Positions 42,423 through 52,405 are shown, numbered from the stretch's first letter. The stretch is DNA of 64,000 bases from G963692885 sp964658655 (GCA_964658655.1 CAZZZL010000011.1:1-64000), one strand, 5' to 3'. The notes: generated from the sequence alone by a model not told the origin. Numbers and translations: made by a program.

Positions 42423-43418
42423 CTACCGATTCACCAGTTTCTGTAAGGCCTCAGGATAACGCTCACCCTGGACCTCGAGGCCGGCGAAAGCGTTCTCGAT
42501 CTGCTTCAGATCTTCGGCAGAAAGCTCTACATTTGCTGCACCGAGGTTTTCCTCCAGGCGATGTAGCTTGGTCGTGCCCGGAATAGGTACGATCCACGGC
42601 TTCTGCGCCAGCAGCCATGCCAGGGCGACTTGCGCGCGCGTGGCCTTTTTCTGATCGGCAATCTTGCCTAGCGTGTCGACGACATGCTGGTTCGCCTTCC
42701 GTGCGTCCGCGCCAAAACGCGGGACAGTGCTGCGGATGTCATTGCTGGGGAAGGTCGTGCTTTCATTGATCGCACCTGTCAGGAAGCCCTTGCCCAGCGG
42801 ACTGAACGGCACAAAGCCAATGCCCAGTTCTTCGAGTGTCGGCAGGATCTCTTTCTCCGGCTCCCGCCACCAGAGAGAGTATTCACTCTGCAATGCAGTG
42901 ACAGGCTGCACGGCGTGCGCGCGCCGGATGGTCTTCGCCGAGGCCTCCGACATACCGAAGTGCTTGACCTTTCCTTCACCGATCAGTTCCTTCACCGCAC
43001 CGGCGACGTCTTCGATGGGAACTTCCAGGTCAACGCGATGCTGGTAGAACAGGTCAAGTGCGTCCACCCTGAGTCGCTGAAGAGATGCCTCGGCGACTTC
43101 CCTGATGTGCTCCGGACGGCTGTCGAGCGCGTTCCATTTGCCGCCGTCTTCAGGATTCGCCCTGAAGCCAAACTTGGTCGCAATGACCACCTGCCCGCGG
43201 AACGGTGCGAGGGCTTCGCCGACCAGTTCTTCATTCACGAGCGGTCCGTAGACTTCGGCTGTGTCGAAGAACGTGACGCCCTGTTCAACCGCCGCGCGAA
43301 TGACCTTGATCGCCTCCTGTTTCTCTGTTGCCGGGCCCAGGCCGAAGCTCAGGCCCATGCAACCGAAGCCCAGGGCTGACACTTCCAGGCCGCTTTTTCC
43401 CAATGTGCGTTTCTGCAT
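42423..43418 (-). CDS. Aldo/keto reductase
   Basis: 331 residues, TIM barrel, NADPH-dependent. Catalytic tetrad: Asp and Tyr in FFDTAEVYG, Lys in VIATKFGF, and His in LDLFYQHRVD. Further blocks: MQKRTLGKSGLEVSALGFGCMGLS at the start, LQSEYSLWWREPEKEILPTLEELGIGFVPFSPLGKGFL, and the C-terminal PIPGTTKLHRLEENLGA that binds NADP. It resembles AKR13/YajO-type stress reductases of small carbonyls. It is divergent from a LysR-type regulator, which probably controls it. Confidence 0.9.
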   Translation of the reverse strand: MQKRTLGKSGLEVSALGFGCMGLSFGLGPATEKQEAIKVIRAAVEQGVTFFDTAEVYGPLVNEELVGEALAPFRGQVVIATKFGFRANPEDGGKWNALDSRPEHIREVAEASLQRLRVDALDLFYQHRVDLEVPIEDVAGAVKELIGEGKVKHFGMSEASAKTIRRAHAVQPVTALQSEYSLWWREPEKEILPTLEELGIGFVPFSPLGKGFLTGAINESTTFPSNDIRSTVPRFGADARKANQHVVDTLGKIADQKKATRAQVALAWLLAQKPWIVPIPGTTKLHRLEENLGAANVELSAEDLKQIENAFAGLEVQGERYPEALQKLVNR

Positions 43419-43532
43419 TGCTTTCCTCCGGCACGGCGCTGAATAACGCCGGCTGGATTAAGCTTAGTGCCCGGACTGTTATGAGACTAGACTGCTATCA
43501 TTTGTCAGAGTCATGAGTAAAATGCATGAATC

Positions 43533-44417
43533 ATGAAGAATGAGCTCGGTGAACTGGCTGCGTTCGCGATGGTCGCGGAAGAACGAAGCTTTACCCGTGC
43601 CGCCGGTCGAATCGGCATTTCACAGTCGGCGCTCAGCCACTCGATGCGGGGGCTGGAAAAACGACTTGGCCTGCAGCTTTTGGCCCGGACGACACGAAGT
43701 GTCTCGCCTACGGCTGCCGGCATGGCGCTTCTTGAAGAACTTGCTCCTGCCCTGGAGCGTATCGAGAGGTCGCTGGCAGAGGCGCGGCAACAGAGAGAGA
43801 AGCCTGCAGGCCGTATCCGGCTGATTATTCCCCGAACCGCCGTCAAGGTGGTCCTGTTGCCAAAACTGGCCAGGTTCGCAGAACTTTATCCCGAGATCGT
43901 CCTTGAGGTCACGACCTCGAATGATCCTGTCGATCTTGTCGCCGGACAATATGATGCCGGGGTACAGATTGGAGAATTTATTCAGCGGGAGATGATCGCG
44001 GTGCGTGTCAGCAGCGATATGCGCCTGGCGGTTGTCGGCTCGCCTGAATACTTCAAGAGCCGCTCCCTTCCCCGGACGCCGCGCGACCTGAAAGACCATG
44101 CATGCATCGGCTTTCGATTTCAGAGCGGCATGTATCGATGGGAGTTCGAGAAGGGCCGGAAAGCCCTGACCGTGAATCCGCAGGGGCCCGTCACCTTTGA
44201 TGATCCCGACCTCGTGATGCGCGCTGTGTTGAGAGGGATCGGCATCGGCACCGCGTTGGAAGAACCCCTTGCGGGGCTGATCGCCGAGGGTCGCCTTGTG
44301 CAGGTCCTGAAGGACTGGTGCCCGGTGTTCCCGGGATACTTTCTCTACTATCCGAGCCGACGCAATCAGCCGGCAGCGCTCGCCAGCCTGATCAGCACGC
44401 TGCGGATATCAGAGTAA
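43533..44417 (+). CDS. LysR-type transcriptional regulator
   Basis: 294 residues. N-terminal winged HTH: LGELAAFAMVAEERSFTRAAGRIGISQSALSHSMRGLEKRLGLQLLARTTRSVSPTAAG. The C-terminal half is a periplasmic-binding-like effector domain. It is divergent from the aldo/keto reductase, with 114 bp between, the usual arrangement for LysR control of the neighbour. Within that gap there is an ATGA-N13-TCAT dyad (43481-43501), a weak candidate for its binding site. The effector is unknown. Confidence 0.9.
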   Translation: MKNELGELAAFAMVAEERSFTRAAGRIGISQSALSHSMRGLEKRLGLQLLARTTRSVSPTAAGMALLEELAPALERIERSLAEARQQREKPAGRIRLIIPRTAVKVVLLPKLARFAELYPEIVLEVTTSNDPVDLVAGQYDAGVQIGEFIQREMIAVRVSSDMRLAVVGSPEYFKSRSLPRTPRDLKDHACIGFRFQSGMYRWEFEKGRKALTVNPQGPVTFDDPDLVMRAVLRGIGIGTALEEPLAGLIAEGRLVQVLKDWCPVFPGYFLYYPSRRNQPAALASLISTLRISE

Positions 44418-44443
44418 CGACAGCGATCGATCAACACGCAGTA

Positions 44444-46966
44444 CTACTTTTTTGCGGCGGCCGAGCGCTGGCGCGCGTCCTCGAGCAGGGCATCATACCG
44501 CGGGTCGCCGCTGAGTGATTTGAAGCTGGCACTCGCCACCATTTCATCTTCGTCGGTGAAGGGCAGATCGTGGTCTACCGCGTCCTTCAGAATGGTCAGC
44601 GCTTCATCCTTTTTCCCCTGCAGGGCATAGCACTCGCCGAGGGCGTAGGCAGTCTCGGCCGTATCCGGATCGTCATGACCGAGGACGCGCAGCCTTGTCG
44701 CATAGGCTTCTCGCAGGAACTTTTCTGACTCTGGATAATGCCCTTCGGCGGTCAGCACTTCACCCACGGCGACCATGGCTGCCTGGGTGTCGGAATGGTC
44801 GTTGCCGAGCGTTCTCTGCAGTGCTTCCAGAGATTGACGCGCTAGCACTTCAGCTTCAGGCAGCTTGCCCTCCAGTCGCAGAACATCGGCCAGGTTGCCG
44901 GCTGTGACCAGCGTCGACCTGTGGTCGGGGCCGAGCTTTTTGCGCTTGGCCTCGAGCGTCTCGCGGAACATGGCTTCCGCTTCGGGATAACGCTTCTCCT
45001 GCGTAAGAGTGAGGGCAAGATTGCCCTCGCTGAGCAACGTTGTCGGGTGGTCCGGGCCGAGCACCTTTCGTTCGCCATCCACGACTTCACGAAAAGTCTT
45101 CTCCGCTTCGGCGTACTTCTTTTCCTGCAGCAGGGTCGCACCCAGGTTGCCTTCTGTCTTGAGCGTCGTGAGATGATCGGCCCCGAGACTGTCCCGGTTC
45201 ATTTCAAAGGTCTCGCGAAACGCTTTTTCCGCTTCCGCAAACTTGCCCTGGTAGGCAAGATCGATTGCGAGATTCCCTGCGAGCGATTTCGTAAGTTCAT
45301 CGGCAGGGCCGAATTTTCTGCGTGCAATTTCGAGGGCCGGTGCATTCTCTTTTTCTGCATCCGGATAGCGGCCCAGGTCCGCCAGCGCCATACCCAGTGT
45401 CATCATGGAGGCCACGGTACCCCGGTCTTCCGGTCCGTTCACGCGGCGACTGGCTTCGACCTCCTCCCGCGCCAGCTTCTCCGATTCAGCATAGTGGCTC
45501 TCTTCATTCAATACGGTCGCCAGTGCATCCATCGAACGCAATGTATCGCGATTATTTTTTCCGAACAGCTGGGTCCTCGTCGCCAGCGCCTGTCGGGTGA
45601 GTGACTCGGCCTGCGGATACAGCCCGAGCTCCTTGTATACCGTTCCCATCACCTGCATCAGCTGGGCCTGGAGGATCGGGTCCTGTGCGAGACCGCTCTT
45701 GATCTGTGTCGACGCCTTATCCAGAACCTCGCGCACACGGATGTCATTGCCGCGCGCCTGGCCGGGGTCCGACACCTTGAACATGTTCGTCATGAAGTCG
45801 GAGATACGATCGGCGCGGTCGCGTTCACGCCGGATGCGTCGCAGCTGGACAGCCTCGGTCGCGGCGAAGGCCAGCAGCAGCAGGACAGCCGTCGCCGCAA
45901 GGGCCACGCCAACACGATGGCGGCGAATGTATTTTCGTGCGCGATATGCAGCGCTTGGCGTATGCGCATTGACCGGCTCGTCGCGCAGGTAGCGGCGCAG
46001 GTCTTCGGCAAGTTCATGCGGGGATGCGTAGCGGCGTCCACGATCTTTCTCAAGCGCCTTGAGCGCGATGGCATCCGGGTCGCCATGCAGTTGCCGCGTG
46101 AGCGTCGACAAATCGGTCGAGCGATTTTTCGCGGTCGATGTGGAGAGGTCACCCGACGTCCGCAGCTTGGTACTTGGCCGGGGTGCGTCGTCCTCTCGCA
46201 GGCTGCGCAGACCCTCGTCATACGCCAGCTTGTTGAGGTTCAAAGGCAGTGCGCCGACGAGCAGCTCATACAAAACGACGCCGAGCGAATACACATCGCT
46301 GCGCGTATCGATATCGTGGCCGGAAGAGTCGGCCTGCTCCGGACTCATGTAGCCGAGCGTCCCGATGACCGCACCCAGTTGTGTATACATGGTGTCGCCA
46401 CCGAGGCGATGCGAGGTTGCCTTGGCAACGCCGAAATCGATGATCCGCGGTACTGGTATTCCATCGACTTCCGTCACGAGGATGTTTGAGGGTTTCAGAT
46501 CGCGATGGATGATCGCCTTCTGATGCGCATGCTGGACGCCTTCGCAGACCAGCACAAACAGCTCCATGCGCTGCCGCATCGACAGGCGATGGCGATCGCA
46601 ATATGTCGTGATGGGCGAACCGGCGACATATTCCATCACGAAGTAAGGACGTCCTTCGATGGTCGAGCCCGCGTCGTACACCTTGGCGATGGCCGGGTGG
46701 TCCATCATCGCCAGGGCCTGCCGTTCAGACTCGAAGCGAGCAACGACCTCGCGCGTATCCATGCCGGCCTTGATCAGCTTGACAGCTACCCGGCGGCGCA
46801 CCGGCTCCTTCTGCTCAGCCAGCCAGACTTCGCCCATGCCGCCCTGACCGATGAGCTGGATCAGGTGATAGGGACCGATGACCAGAGTTGTCGGCAGGGA
46901 CATCGCATCGGGCACCGAAGATGAAAGCTGCGTCTCTTCGTTTCCGCTGGATGGGTGCGTGGACAT
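44444..46966 (-). CDS. Membrane Ser/Thr protein kinase with kinesin-light-chain-type TPR repeats
   Basis: 840 residues. Kinase domain (about 32-330): Gly loop GQGGMGEV (40-47), K63, HRDLKPSN (154-161), DFG (177-179), YMSPEQ. A membrane helix follows (about 350-372, VGVALAATAVLLLLAFAATEA), then a C-terminal region (about 390-830) of about ten TPR repeats of 42 residues (e.g. ALATRTQLFGKNNRDTLRSMDALATVL and YAEAEKTFREVVDGERKVLGPDHPTTLLSEGNLALTL), as in kinesin light chains. The repeats would lie outside the cytoplasm. Targets are unknown. The PP2C phosphatase at 61620 could be an antagonist, though it is not adjacent. Confidence 0.9.
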   Translation of the reverse strand: MSTHPSSGNEETQLSSSVPDAMSLPTTLVIGPYHLIQLIGQGGMGEVWLAEQKEPVRRRVAVKLIKAGMDTREVVARFESERQALAMMDHPAIAKVYDAGSTIEGRPYFVMEYVAGSPITTYCDRHRLSMRQRMELFVLVCEGVQHAHQKAIIHRDLKPSNILVTEVDGIPVPRIIDFGVAKATSHRLGGDTMYTQLGAVIGTLGYMSPEQADSSGHDIDTRSDVYSLGVVLYELLVGALPLNLNKLAYDEGLRSLREDDAPRPSTKLRTSGDLSTSTAKNRSTDLSTLTRQLHGDPDAIALKALEKDRGRRYASPHELAEDLRRYLRDEPVNAHTPSAAYRARKYIRRHRVGVALAATAVLLLLAFAATEAVQLRRIRRERDRADRISDFMTNMFKVSDPGQARGNDIRVREVLDKASTQIKSGLAQDPILQAQLMQVMGTVYKELGLYPQAESLTRQALATRTQLFGKNNRDTLRSMDALATVLNEESHYAESEKLAREEVEASRRVNGPEDRGTVASMMTLGMALADLGRYPDAEKENAPALEIARRKFGPADELTKSLAGNLAIDLAYQGKFAEAEKAFRETFEMNRDSLGADHLTTLKTEGNLGATLLQEKKYAEAEKTFREVVDGERKVLGPDHPTTLLSEGNLALTLTQEKRYPEAEAMFRETLEAKRKKLGPDHRSTLVTAGNLADVLRLEGKLPEAEVLARQSLEALQRTLGNDHSDTQAAMVAVGEVLTAEGHYPESEKFLREAYATRLRVLGHDDPDTAETAYALGECYALQGKKDEALTILKDAVDHDLPFTDEDEMVASASFKSLSGDPRYDALLEDARQRSAAAKK

Positions 46967-47130
46967 GTTTAGCGACCGCCGCTCGGCAACAGGAACAGTG
47001 GAAACGACTCCGCAGATTGTGTGAGCGCCTGCATGTGCGCTTCACTATACGCACCAGCGATGCAGCCAAACCAGCGTTTTCTGGAGGTCCACGATGAAAT
47101 TGCTGTGTCGCCTTCGACCGTAACCACCCT

Positions 47131-49011
47131 CTAAAGCCGCTGGTAGCGCGCCAGAATTTCCGCCAGTGTGACAGTGCCTTCCAGAGTTCCGCGCGCCGCG
47201 CGATTCTGAATGGGCAGGATGGACCATCGCGCGAGATGAGGAATCGCACTATCGATCGGCATATCCGGGAACAGGTTTGGCGCCCGCTCGGTTGGAATGG
47301 CCTTCACCACCTGAACATCCGGACCATGCGACGAGGCCGCCTCCCGTAGATCTGCGCGCGTCATGACGAACCAGCTGCCGTCTTCCATGCGCAGGAAAAA
47401 CGCAGGCGATTTCGAATCTTCAATCTGCTGCTCGACGGACCCCAGGGTGTCCGAGCCGGAATAAATCGGTAGGTTATTGGGGCGCAGCGCATCTTCAAGA
47501 TGCAGGCCGACTTCCTCACGTTGTTCCTCCATCGACGGCAGGTTCAGGCCATCCTGATGCGTGAAGACCTCGAAGATCGGCGTCGGCTGCAGCGAGCGAG
47601 AGAGCAGGTAGGCAATGGTGTTTGCGAGAATGACCGGCAGGATGATGGAGTAGTTGCCACTCACCTCCAGCACCATGAACACAGACGTCAATGGTGCTCG
47701 CAAAAAGCCCGCGAACAGGACGCCCATGCCGACCAGCGCGTAGGAGCCGATCGATATCGGCAGGTGCGGGAAGTAGAACTTCTCGAATGTCCCTGTTGCG
47801 GCTCCGAGCATGGCTCCGGTAAACAGTGTCGGCGCGAACATGCCGCCCGGGGTGCCGCTGGAAAACGAGACCGTGGTTGCGAGAATTTTGAAGGCAGCCA
47901 GTGCGAGCAGGAAGTGCCAGGTGAACTGGCCGTGGATGGCCTGGTCCATCACCTCGTAGCCAGGGCCCATGACCTGCGGAAAGCCGAAATAGCCGATCAG
48001 TCCGACAATCAGCCCTGCGACTGCGGGCTGCAGGTAGAACGTCCAAGTGGGCAGGTTGCGCAGCTTGGGTCGCAAAGACTTTAAGGCGCGTGAAAACACT
48101 GATGCCGACAGCCCGCCAACGACACCAAGCAGCGCATAGGCGAGCAGCTCGCGGCTATCGCTGATAGTGACAGACGGGATACGGAACATCGGCTCCGATC
48201 CCCAGAAGGTACGCGCCACCACGACTGCCGAAATAGCGGAAAGGACGACCGAGCCGAGGACCGCGGCACTCCACTGGCCGATGACTTCTTCAATCACAAA
48301 CAGGATCGCCGAAACCGGCGCATTGAATGCCGCAGCCAGGCCGGCAGCGGCGCCGATGGGCGCAAACACGCGCAGACGCTGCCGCGATAAGCGCAGCTTG
48401 CGGCTGACAATCGAAGCGACTCCCGCGCCGATCTGCAGCGACGGATCTTCGGGTCCCAGCGAGAAGCCGCCGCCAATGGCGAGTGCGGCCGTGATGAATT
48501 TGCCGATGACTGTCTTGAACGAAATAAAGCCGTTGTAGATATAGAGCGCGGCTTTGGTCTGGTTGACTCCTGATCCACGCGCAGCCGGGAAGAACTGCTG
48601 CACCAGGAAGGCCACCAGCAGACCCATTCCCGTCGGGACGAAAATCAGCCGCAACTGGCCGGGGTGCGGTGACGAACCAAGCGACAGGATCTGTACCCAT
48701 GAGATTGCAATGCGGAATGAGACGACCAGCAATCCCGAGATGACGCCGATGAAGATGGAGAGCACCAGGAACAACCGCTCATCACGGGTAGGCGCAAGCT
48801 TCTGAATATCCATCTGCTCGGGCAGCGCCTGCACCGGCTCGCGCAGCTCCGACTCCGGCACCAGCGGCTTTGAAATTGCCTCGCCGCCCGCAGGATTGGG
48901 TAGGGGTTCTTCCGGGGAGGTCATCTCCGCTGCTTCGGACGTGTTTTCCGCGGTCACAATCGTCCGTCCCCGGTCCGTCGCGCGGTTATTCTCCATCGCG
49001 CCTTCACTCAT
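47131..49011 (-). CDS. ClC-family chloride channel or antiporter with CBS domains
   Basis: 626 residues. Cytoplasmic N-terminus about 75 residues, ClC core of about 18 helices, and a pair of CBS domains (about 480-620). Pore motifs: GSGVNQTKAALY (GSGIP position), SLGPEDPSLQIGAG (GREGP position, Glu of the extracellular gate kept), GGMFAPTLFTGAMLGAATG (GGxFxP). CBS domains usually bind adenine nucleotides. Whether it is a channel or H+/Cl- antiporter cannot be told. It begins eight bases inside the end of the TPR gene upstream (49004-49011), so the two are translationally coupled. Confidence 0.88.
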   Translation of the reverse strand: MSEGAMENNRATDRGRTIVTAENTSEAAEMTSPEEPLPNPAGGEAISKPLVPESELREPVQALPEQMDIQKLAPTRDERLFLVLSIFIGVISGLLVVSFRIAISWVQILSLGSSPHPGQLRLIFVPTGMGLLVAFLVQQFFPAARGSGVNQTKAALYIYNGFISFKTVIGKFITAALAIGGGFSLGPEDPSLQIGAGVASIVSRKLRLSRQRLRVFAPIGAAAGLAAAFNAPVSAILFVIEEVIGQWSAAVLGSVVLSAISAVVVARTFWGSEPMFRIPSVTISDSRELLAYALLGVVGGLSASVFSRALKSLRPKLRNLPTWTFYLQPAVAGLIVGLIGYFGFPQVMGPGYEVMDQAIHGQFTWHFLLALAAFKILATTVSFSSGTPGGMFAPTLFTGAMLGAATGTFEKFYFPHLPISIGSYALVGMGVLFAGFLRAPLTSVFMVLEVSGNYSIILPVILANTIAYLLSRSLQPTPIFEVFTHQDGLNLPSMEEQREEVGLHLEDALRPNNLPIYSGSDTLGSVEQQIEDSKSPAFFLRMEDGSWFVMTRADLREAASSHGPDVQVVKAIPTERAPNLFPDMPIDSAIPHLARWSILPIQNRAARGTLEGTVTLAEILARYQRL

Positions 49012-50263
49012 GCATCTGCTCCGCCTGCATGTCAGACAGGCTGGGTACCTCGGCCAGTCTCAGCAGGATGGCGTCATCGCCGGTTGGGCTGCCGCAGGCC
49101 TTTGCCGTCGCCAGTTCAGTATCGTTGATGAGCTTGCGCTCCTTCTCCTGGGCAACCGGATCGACCGCCAGGCCGGCCACAGTCAGGTGCTCGGGTTCGG
49201 CCTGCCAGCGTGTCGAAACCGCTGCCAGCCCGGCTCCTGCCGCATCAGGCGAACCGCCAAGCTGACCACCTATCTGTGAGTCGCCTTTCGCCTGGAGACA
49301 GGCTTCCATCCGCCGTCGAGCAATCTCGCGGTCATTGATCAATCGTGTCGCCAGCATCGTCGTGGAGGTCGCAGTCAATGGGTCCAGCACGATGATGCGG
49401 CCGATACGATGCAACTGATCCTGATCCATCTGGCGCAGCTCTGCACTTCGGTGCACATAGGACGGCACATTCATCGACTTCTGCAGGTAGCGATACGCCG
49501 CAGCATAATCGCCGACTCCATAGCTCGTATCCGCAGCCCCCTGGAGAGCCGTAAAGTCTTCCGGATGCTGTGCCAGCAGCTGGCGGTAAAGTTCGAGGGC
49601 ATCGACAGGGAAGTGCGACTCAACCAGCAGGCCGGCAATTTTCAGCTGCACTTCAAGATCGCTTGAAGGCGCATTGCCGGAGGCGACCAGCAGTTCGGAG
49701 CGAGCCTGGTCGAACGATCCGCGGGAGATCAGGTAGCGTACCAATTCAAGCCGTGTCTCACGGCGCCTGATGTAGCCATCGCCTTCCCAATTGCCGTAGA
49801 TCGCGGCATGAAAGTCCTGCTTGGCCAGGTCTTCGTTGCCGGCACGCGCGGCCAGCCGGGCCAGTTGAAGATTGATCTCCCCGCTGCCGGGCTCGGCCTC
49901 ACGGAGAGTGTTGAAGTAGGCCGTTGCCTCCTGAATGCGTCCCGCAGAAGCCAGCGCGGAGGCCAGGGCGATCTCCATCTGCCGTTCTCCGGCCGGCGGC
50001 GCATAGAGCAGTGCGGACCGGAAGTCGTTGATGGCTACGATGGGTTGTTGCGCGTTCAACGCAGCTTTACCACGACTAAACCAGCGATTCGCCAGCTCTT
50101 CCCGATGATCCGAATAGGATTTAAAAAGGAAGTGGGTGGCGACGGCAAGCAGTATGGTGATGAAAAGGACTGACAGCAGCGCTACTGCGTCTTTAAAGAC
50201 CAGCGCTCTCACCTGGTGACGCTCAATCGGACTAAGGTGAGATTTAAAGGCGGGAATCTGCAT
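49004..50263 (-). CDS. Membrane-anchored TPR protein
   Basis: 419 residues. One membrane helix (about 26-47, DAVALLSVLFITILLAVATHFLF), then TPR-like helical pairs through about residue 270 (FSRGKAALNAQQPIVAINDFRSALLYA, LELYRQLLAQHPEDFTALQGAADTSYGVGDYAAAYRYL), and an unusual C-terminal tail with a conserved-looking HRIGRIIVLDPLTATSTTMLATRLINDREIARR. Topology suggests that the repeats lie in the periplasm. It overlaps the ClC gene by 8 bp. Function unknown; a partner of the channel is an inference from coupling. Confidence 0.7.
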   Translation of the reverse strand: MQIPAFKSHLSPIERHQVRALVFKDAVALLSVLFITILLAVATHFLFKSYSDHREELANRWFSRGKAALNAQQPIVAINDFRSALLYAPPAGERQMEIALASALASAGRIQEATAYFNTLREAEPGSGEINLQLARLAARAGNEDLAKQDFHAAIYGNWEGDGYIRRRETRLELVRYLISRGSFDQARSELLVASGNAPSSDLEVQLKIAGLLVESHFPVDALELYRQLLAQHPEDFTALQGAADTSYGVGDYAAAYRYLQKSMNVPSYVHRSAELRQMDQDQLHRIGRIIVLDPLTATSTTMLATRLINDREIARRRMEACLQAKGDSQIGGQLGGSPDAAGAGLAAVSTRWQAEPEHLTVAGLAVDPVAQEKERKLINDTELATAKACGSPTGDDAILLRLAEVPSLSDMQAEQMHE

Positions 50264-50468
50264 AAAGCGGTTTCAGAACTTTCAACACGTGGCGGAGCTG
50301 GCGTTTCTATTAGGTTACAGGACGATAGCGGGATAAACACAAACAGCAGCGAACGCCCTATTCCACGGAATTTGGGCGTAAATTAGCAGAAAACAACGTA
50401 TAGACGTAATTGGCATCTCTCTGTAAAGCCGATCATTGACAAGAACAATAGATGCAAAGGAGCACCAA

Positions 50469-51518
50469 ATGGAACGGCGCAGCTTTATCAAACAGGCAGC
50501 AGCTACGGCGGCACTCGCGAGCGTGGAAAAAGCGATCGGCCAGCCGGGCGACAAAGCGGCGTCCCTTCAGGGAGCAGCCGCGCGCACACCCGCGCCGATT
50601 GTCGCGACCGTGAATGGCATCGGGCGGCGTAAGCTCGGCCGCGCGGATGCGGAAGTCTCCATCATCGGTATCGGCGGCTATCATCTCGGCTTGCCCAGTG
50701 TCACCGAGCAGGACGCCATTCACATCATCCGGACAGCGCTCGATAGCGGCATCAACTTCCTCGATAACTGCTGGGATTACAACGACGGCGTGAGCGAGCA
50801 GCGCATGGGCAAGGCGCTGGCCGACGGCTATCGCCAGAAGGCGTTTCTGATGACGAAAATCGACGGCCGCACCGGCCCGGCTGCGACGCAGCAGCTCGAA
50901 CAATCAATGTCTCGCCTGAAGACCGATCACATCGACCTGGTGCAAATCCACGAAGTCATTCGTATGACAGATCCAGAGCAGGCGTTCCAGCCCGGCAACG
51001 TGATCGATGTTTTGAAGCAGGCGCGCAAAGACGGAAAGATTCGTTTCATCGGCTTCACCGGTCATAAGAGTCCGGAGATGCATCTACACATGATCGAAAT
51101 CGCAGACCGGCATGGATTTACCTTCGATACCGCCCAATTCCCGGTCAATGCGCTGGACGAGCACTATGACAGCTTTGGTCAGAAGGTGATACCGGTTGCT
51201 CACCAGCATGGCATGGCCGTACTGGGGATGAAGCCACTGAGCAATGGCGCAATCCTGAAGACCAACGCAGTATCAGCAGTCGATGCGCTTCATTATGCCA
51301 TGAGCGTACCTGTGACTATTACAATCACGGGCTGCGAGTCGATCGCTAACCTGGAACAGGCGCTCGGCGTCGCCAGAAACTTCAAGCCCATGGATGTGCA
51401 GCAGAAAATGGCTGTCCTGCAGAAGGTCGCTCCGTCTGCCATGGCCGGCGAGTTCGAGCGGTATAAAGTGTCGCATATCTATGACGGCACAATTAACAAT
51501 CCGCAATGGCTGGGATGA
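50469..51518 (+). CDS. Tat-exported aldo/keto reductase
   Basis: 349 residues from ATG 50469, supported by AAGGAG seven bases upstream. It opens with a twin-arginine signal (ERRSFIKQAAATAALAS). The barrel shows the AKR tetrad: Asp and Tyr in FLDNCWDYNDGVSEQRMG, Lys in FLMTKIDG, His in IDLVQIHEVIR. It looks like the predicted oxidoreductases of AKR11/12-like groups, and the NADP-binding C-terminal GCESIANLEQALGVARNFKPM is present. Being exported with a nicotinamide cofactor is odd. It is the first gene of the lar/phytochrome operon: its stop TGA is overlapped by the larE start (ATGA). Confidence 0.85.
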   Translation: MERRSFIKQAAATAALASVEKAIGQPGDKAASLQGAAARTPAPIVATVNGIGRRKLGRADAEVSIIGIGGYHLGLPSVTEQDAIHIIRTALDSGINFLDNCWDYNDGVSEQRMGKALADGYRQKAFLMTKIDGRTGPAATQQLEQSMSRLKTDHIDLVQIHEVIRMTDPEQAFQPGNVIDVLKQARKDGKIRFIGFTGHKSPEMHLHMIEIADRHGFTFDTAQFPVNALDEHYDSFGQKVIPVAHQHGMAVLGMKPLSNGAILKTNAVSAVDALHYAMSVPVTITITGCESIANLEQALGVARNFKPMDVQQKMAVLQKVAPSAMAGEFERYKVSHIYDGTINNPQWLG

Positions 51519-52405
51519 CTATGAGGAATGCTACGCAATCGGCGGTTGAAACTGCTGCGGTGCAAGGCAGGCGTGCCTCACTGGAAGCAATACTCCGCGC
51601 ATACGGCAGTATGATGGTTGCTTATTCCGGCGGCGTCGATTCTGCCTATCTCGCCTACGCCGCCTGCGAAGCCCTGGGCCGGGAAAATGTTCTGGCGGTG
51701 CTGGCAGATTCGCCCAGCCTGGCCCGCAGCCAGATGCGCGATGCAGTTGCCTTTGCTGAAGAGCAGAGGATCCCGTTGCTTGTGGTCGAGACCAACGAGA
51801 TGGAGCAGGAAGCTTACACGCGCAACGATGCGCAACGTTGCTTCCATTGCAAGGATGAACTATTCGACGTACTGGAGCGCAAGCGAATCGAAACCGATTT
51901 CGCAACAGTTGTCTACGGTCTGAATGCAGACGACACTAGGGACTATCGACCTGGTCACGGCGCTGCGAACAAGCACAGCGTGAAGGCACCGCTGGCCGAG
52001 GCCTCACTCACCAAGGAGGACGTCCGGCAACTTGCAGCAGAGGCTGGACTGCGCGTCTGGGACAAGCCTGCATCGGCATGCCTGTCCTCACGCATCGAGT
52101 ATGGCCGCAAGGTAACGCCCGAAGCGCTGGAACAGGTCGAGTCCGCGGAAGAGGCGTTGCGCGACCTGGGCATGATTCGCTTTCGTGTTCGTCATCATGG
52201 AACGGTCGCCCGCATCGAGATTGCACCCGAAGAAATGGCGCAATGGTTGTCGCCGCAGCACTTTAAAACGATCAGCGACCGCGTACGGGCATGCGGATTT
52301 CAATTCGTGTCTGTCGACTGCGATGGCTACCGGTCAGGTGCCATGAATGAGGTGCTGCCGTTTTCAGTATTGCTTGCAGCCTCTGAAGGAAAACGAACCG
52401 CATGA
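51515..52405 (+). CDS. larE: LarE, sulfur-insertion enzyme of the nickel-pincer cofactor pathway
   Basis: 296 residues from ATG 51515 (ATGA overlap with the AKR). PP-loop ATP pyrophosphatase fold with SGGVDSAYLAYA near residue 38. It adenylates the pyridinium carboxylate made by LarB and then inserts sulfur. It has three cysteines: CFHC (C109 and C112) and C189 in PASACLSSR. Sacrificial LarE of Lactiplantibacillus has only the last Cys, while the three-Cys type is known to hold a [4Fe-4S] cluster and would work catalytically, so this copy belongs to the cluster type by sequence. It overlaps larC by 4 bp. Confidence 0.93.
   Translation: MTMRNATQSAVETAAVQGRRASLEAILRAYGSMMVAYSGGVDSAYLAYAACEALGRENVLAVLADSPSLARSQMRDAVAFAEEQRIPLLVVETNEMEQEAYTRNDAQRCFHCKDELFDVLERKRIETDFATVVYGLNADDTRDYRPGHGAANKHSVKAPLAEASLTKEDVRQLAAEAGLRVWDKPASACLSSRIEYGRKVTPEALEQVESAEEALRDLGMIRFRVRHHGTVARIEIAPEEMAQWLSPQHFKTISDRVRACGFQFVSVDCDGYRSGAMNEVLPFSVLLAASEGKRTA

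Noticed and set aside
43481..43501. ATGA-N13-TCAT dyad between AKR and LysR genes as a firm operator
   Set aside because: Too short and loosely matched to the T-N11-A rule to list as its own feature; noted with the LysR gene only.
50434..50439. TTGACA as -35 of the lar/bph operon
   Set aside because: A -10 at normal spacing would fall on the ribosome-binding site and no TATAAT-like hexamer is there.
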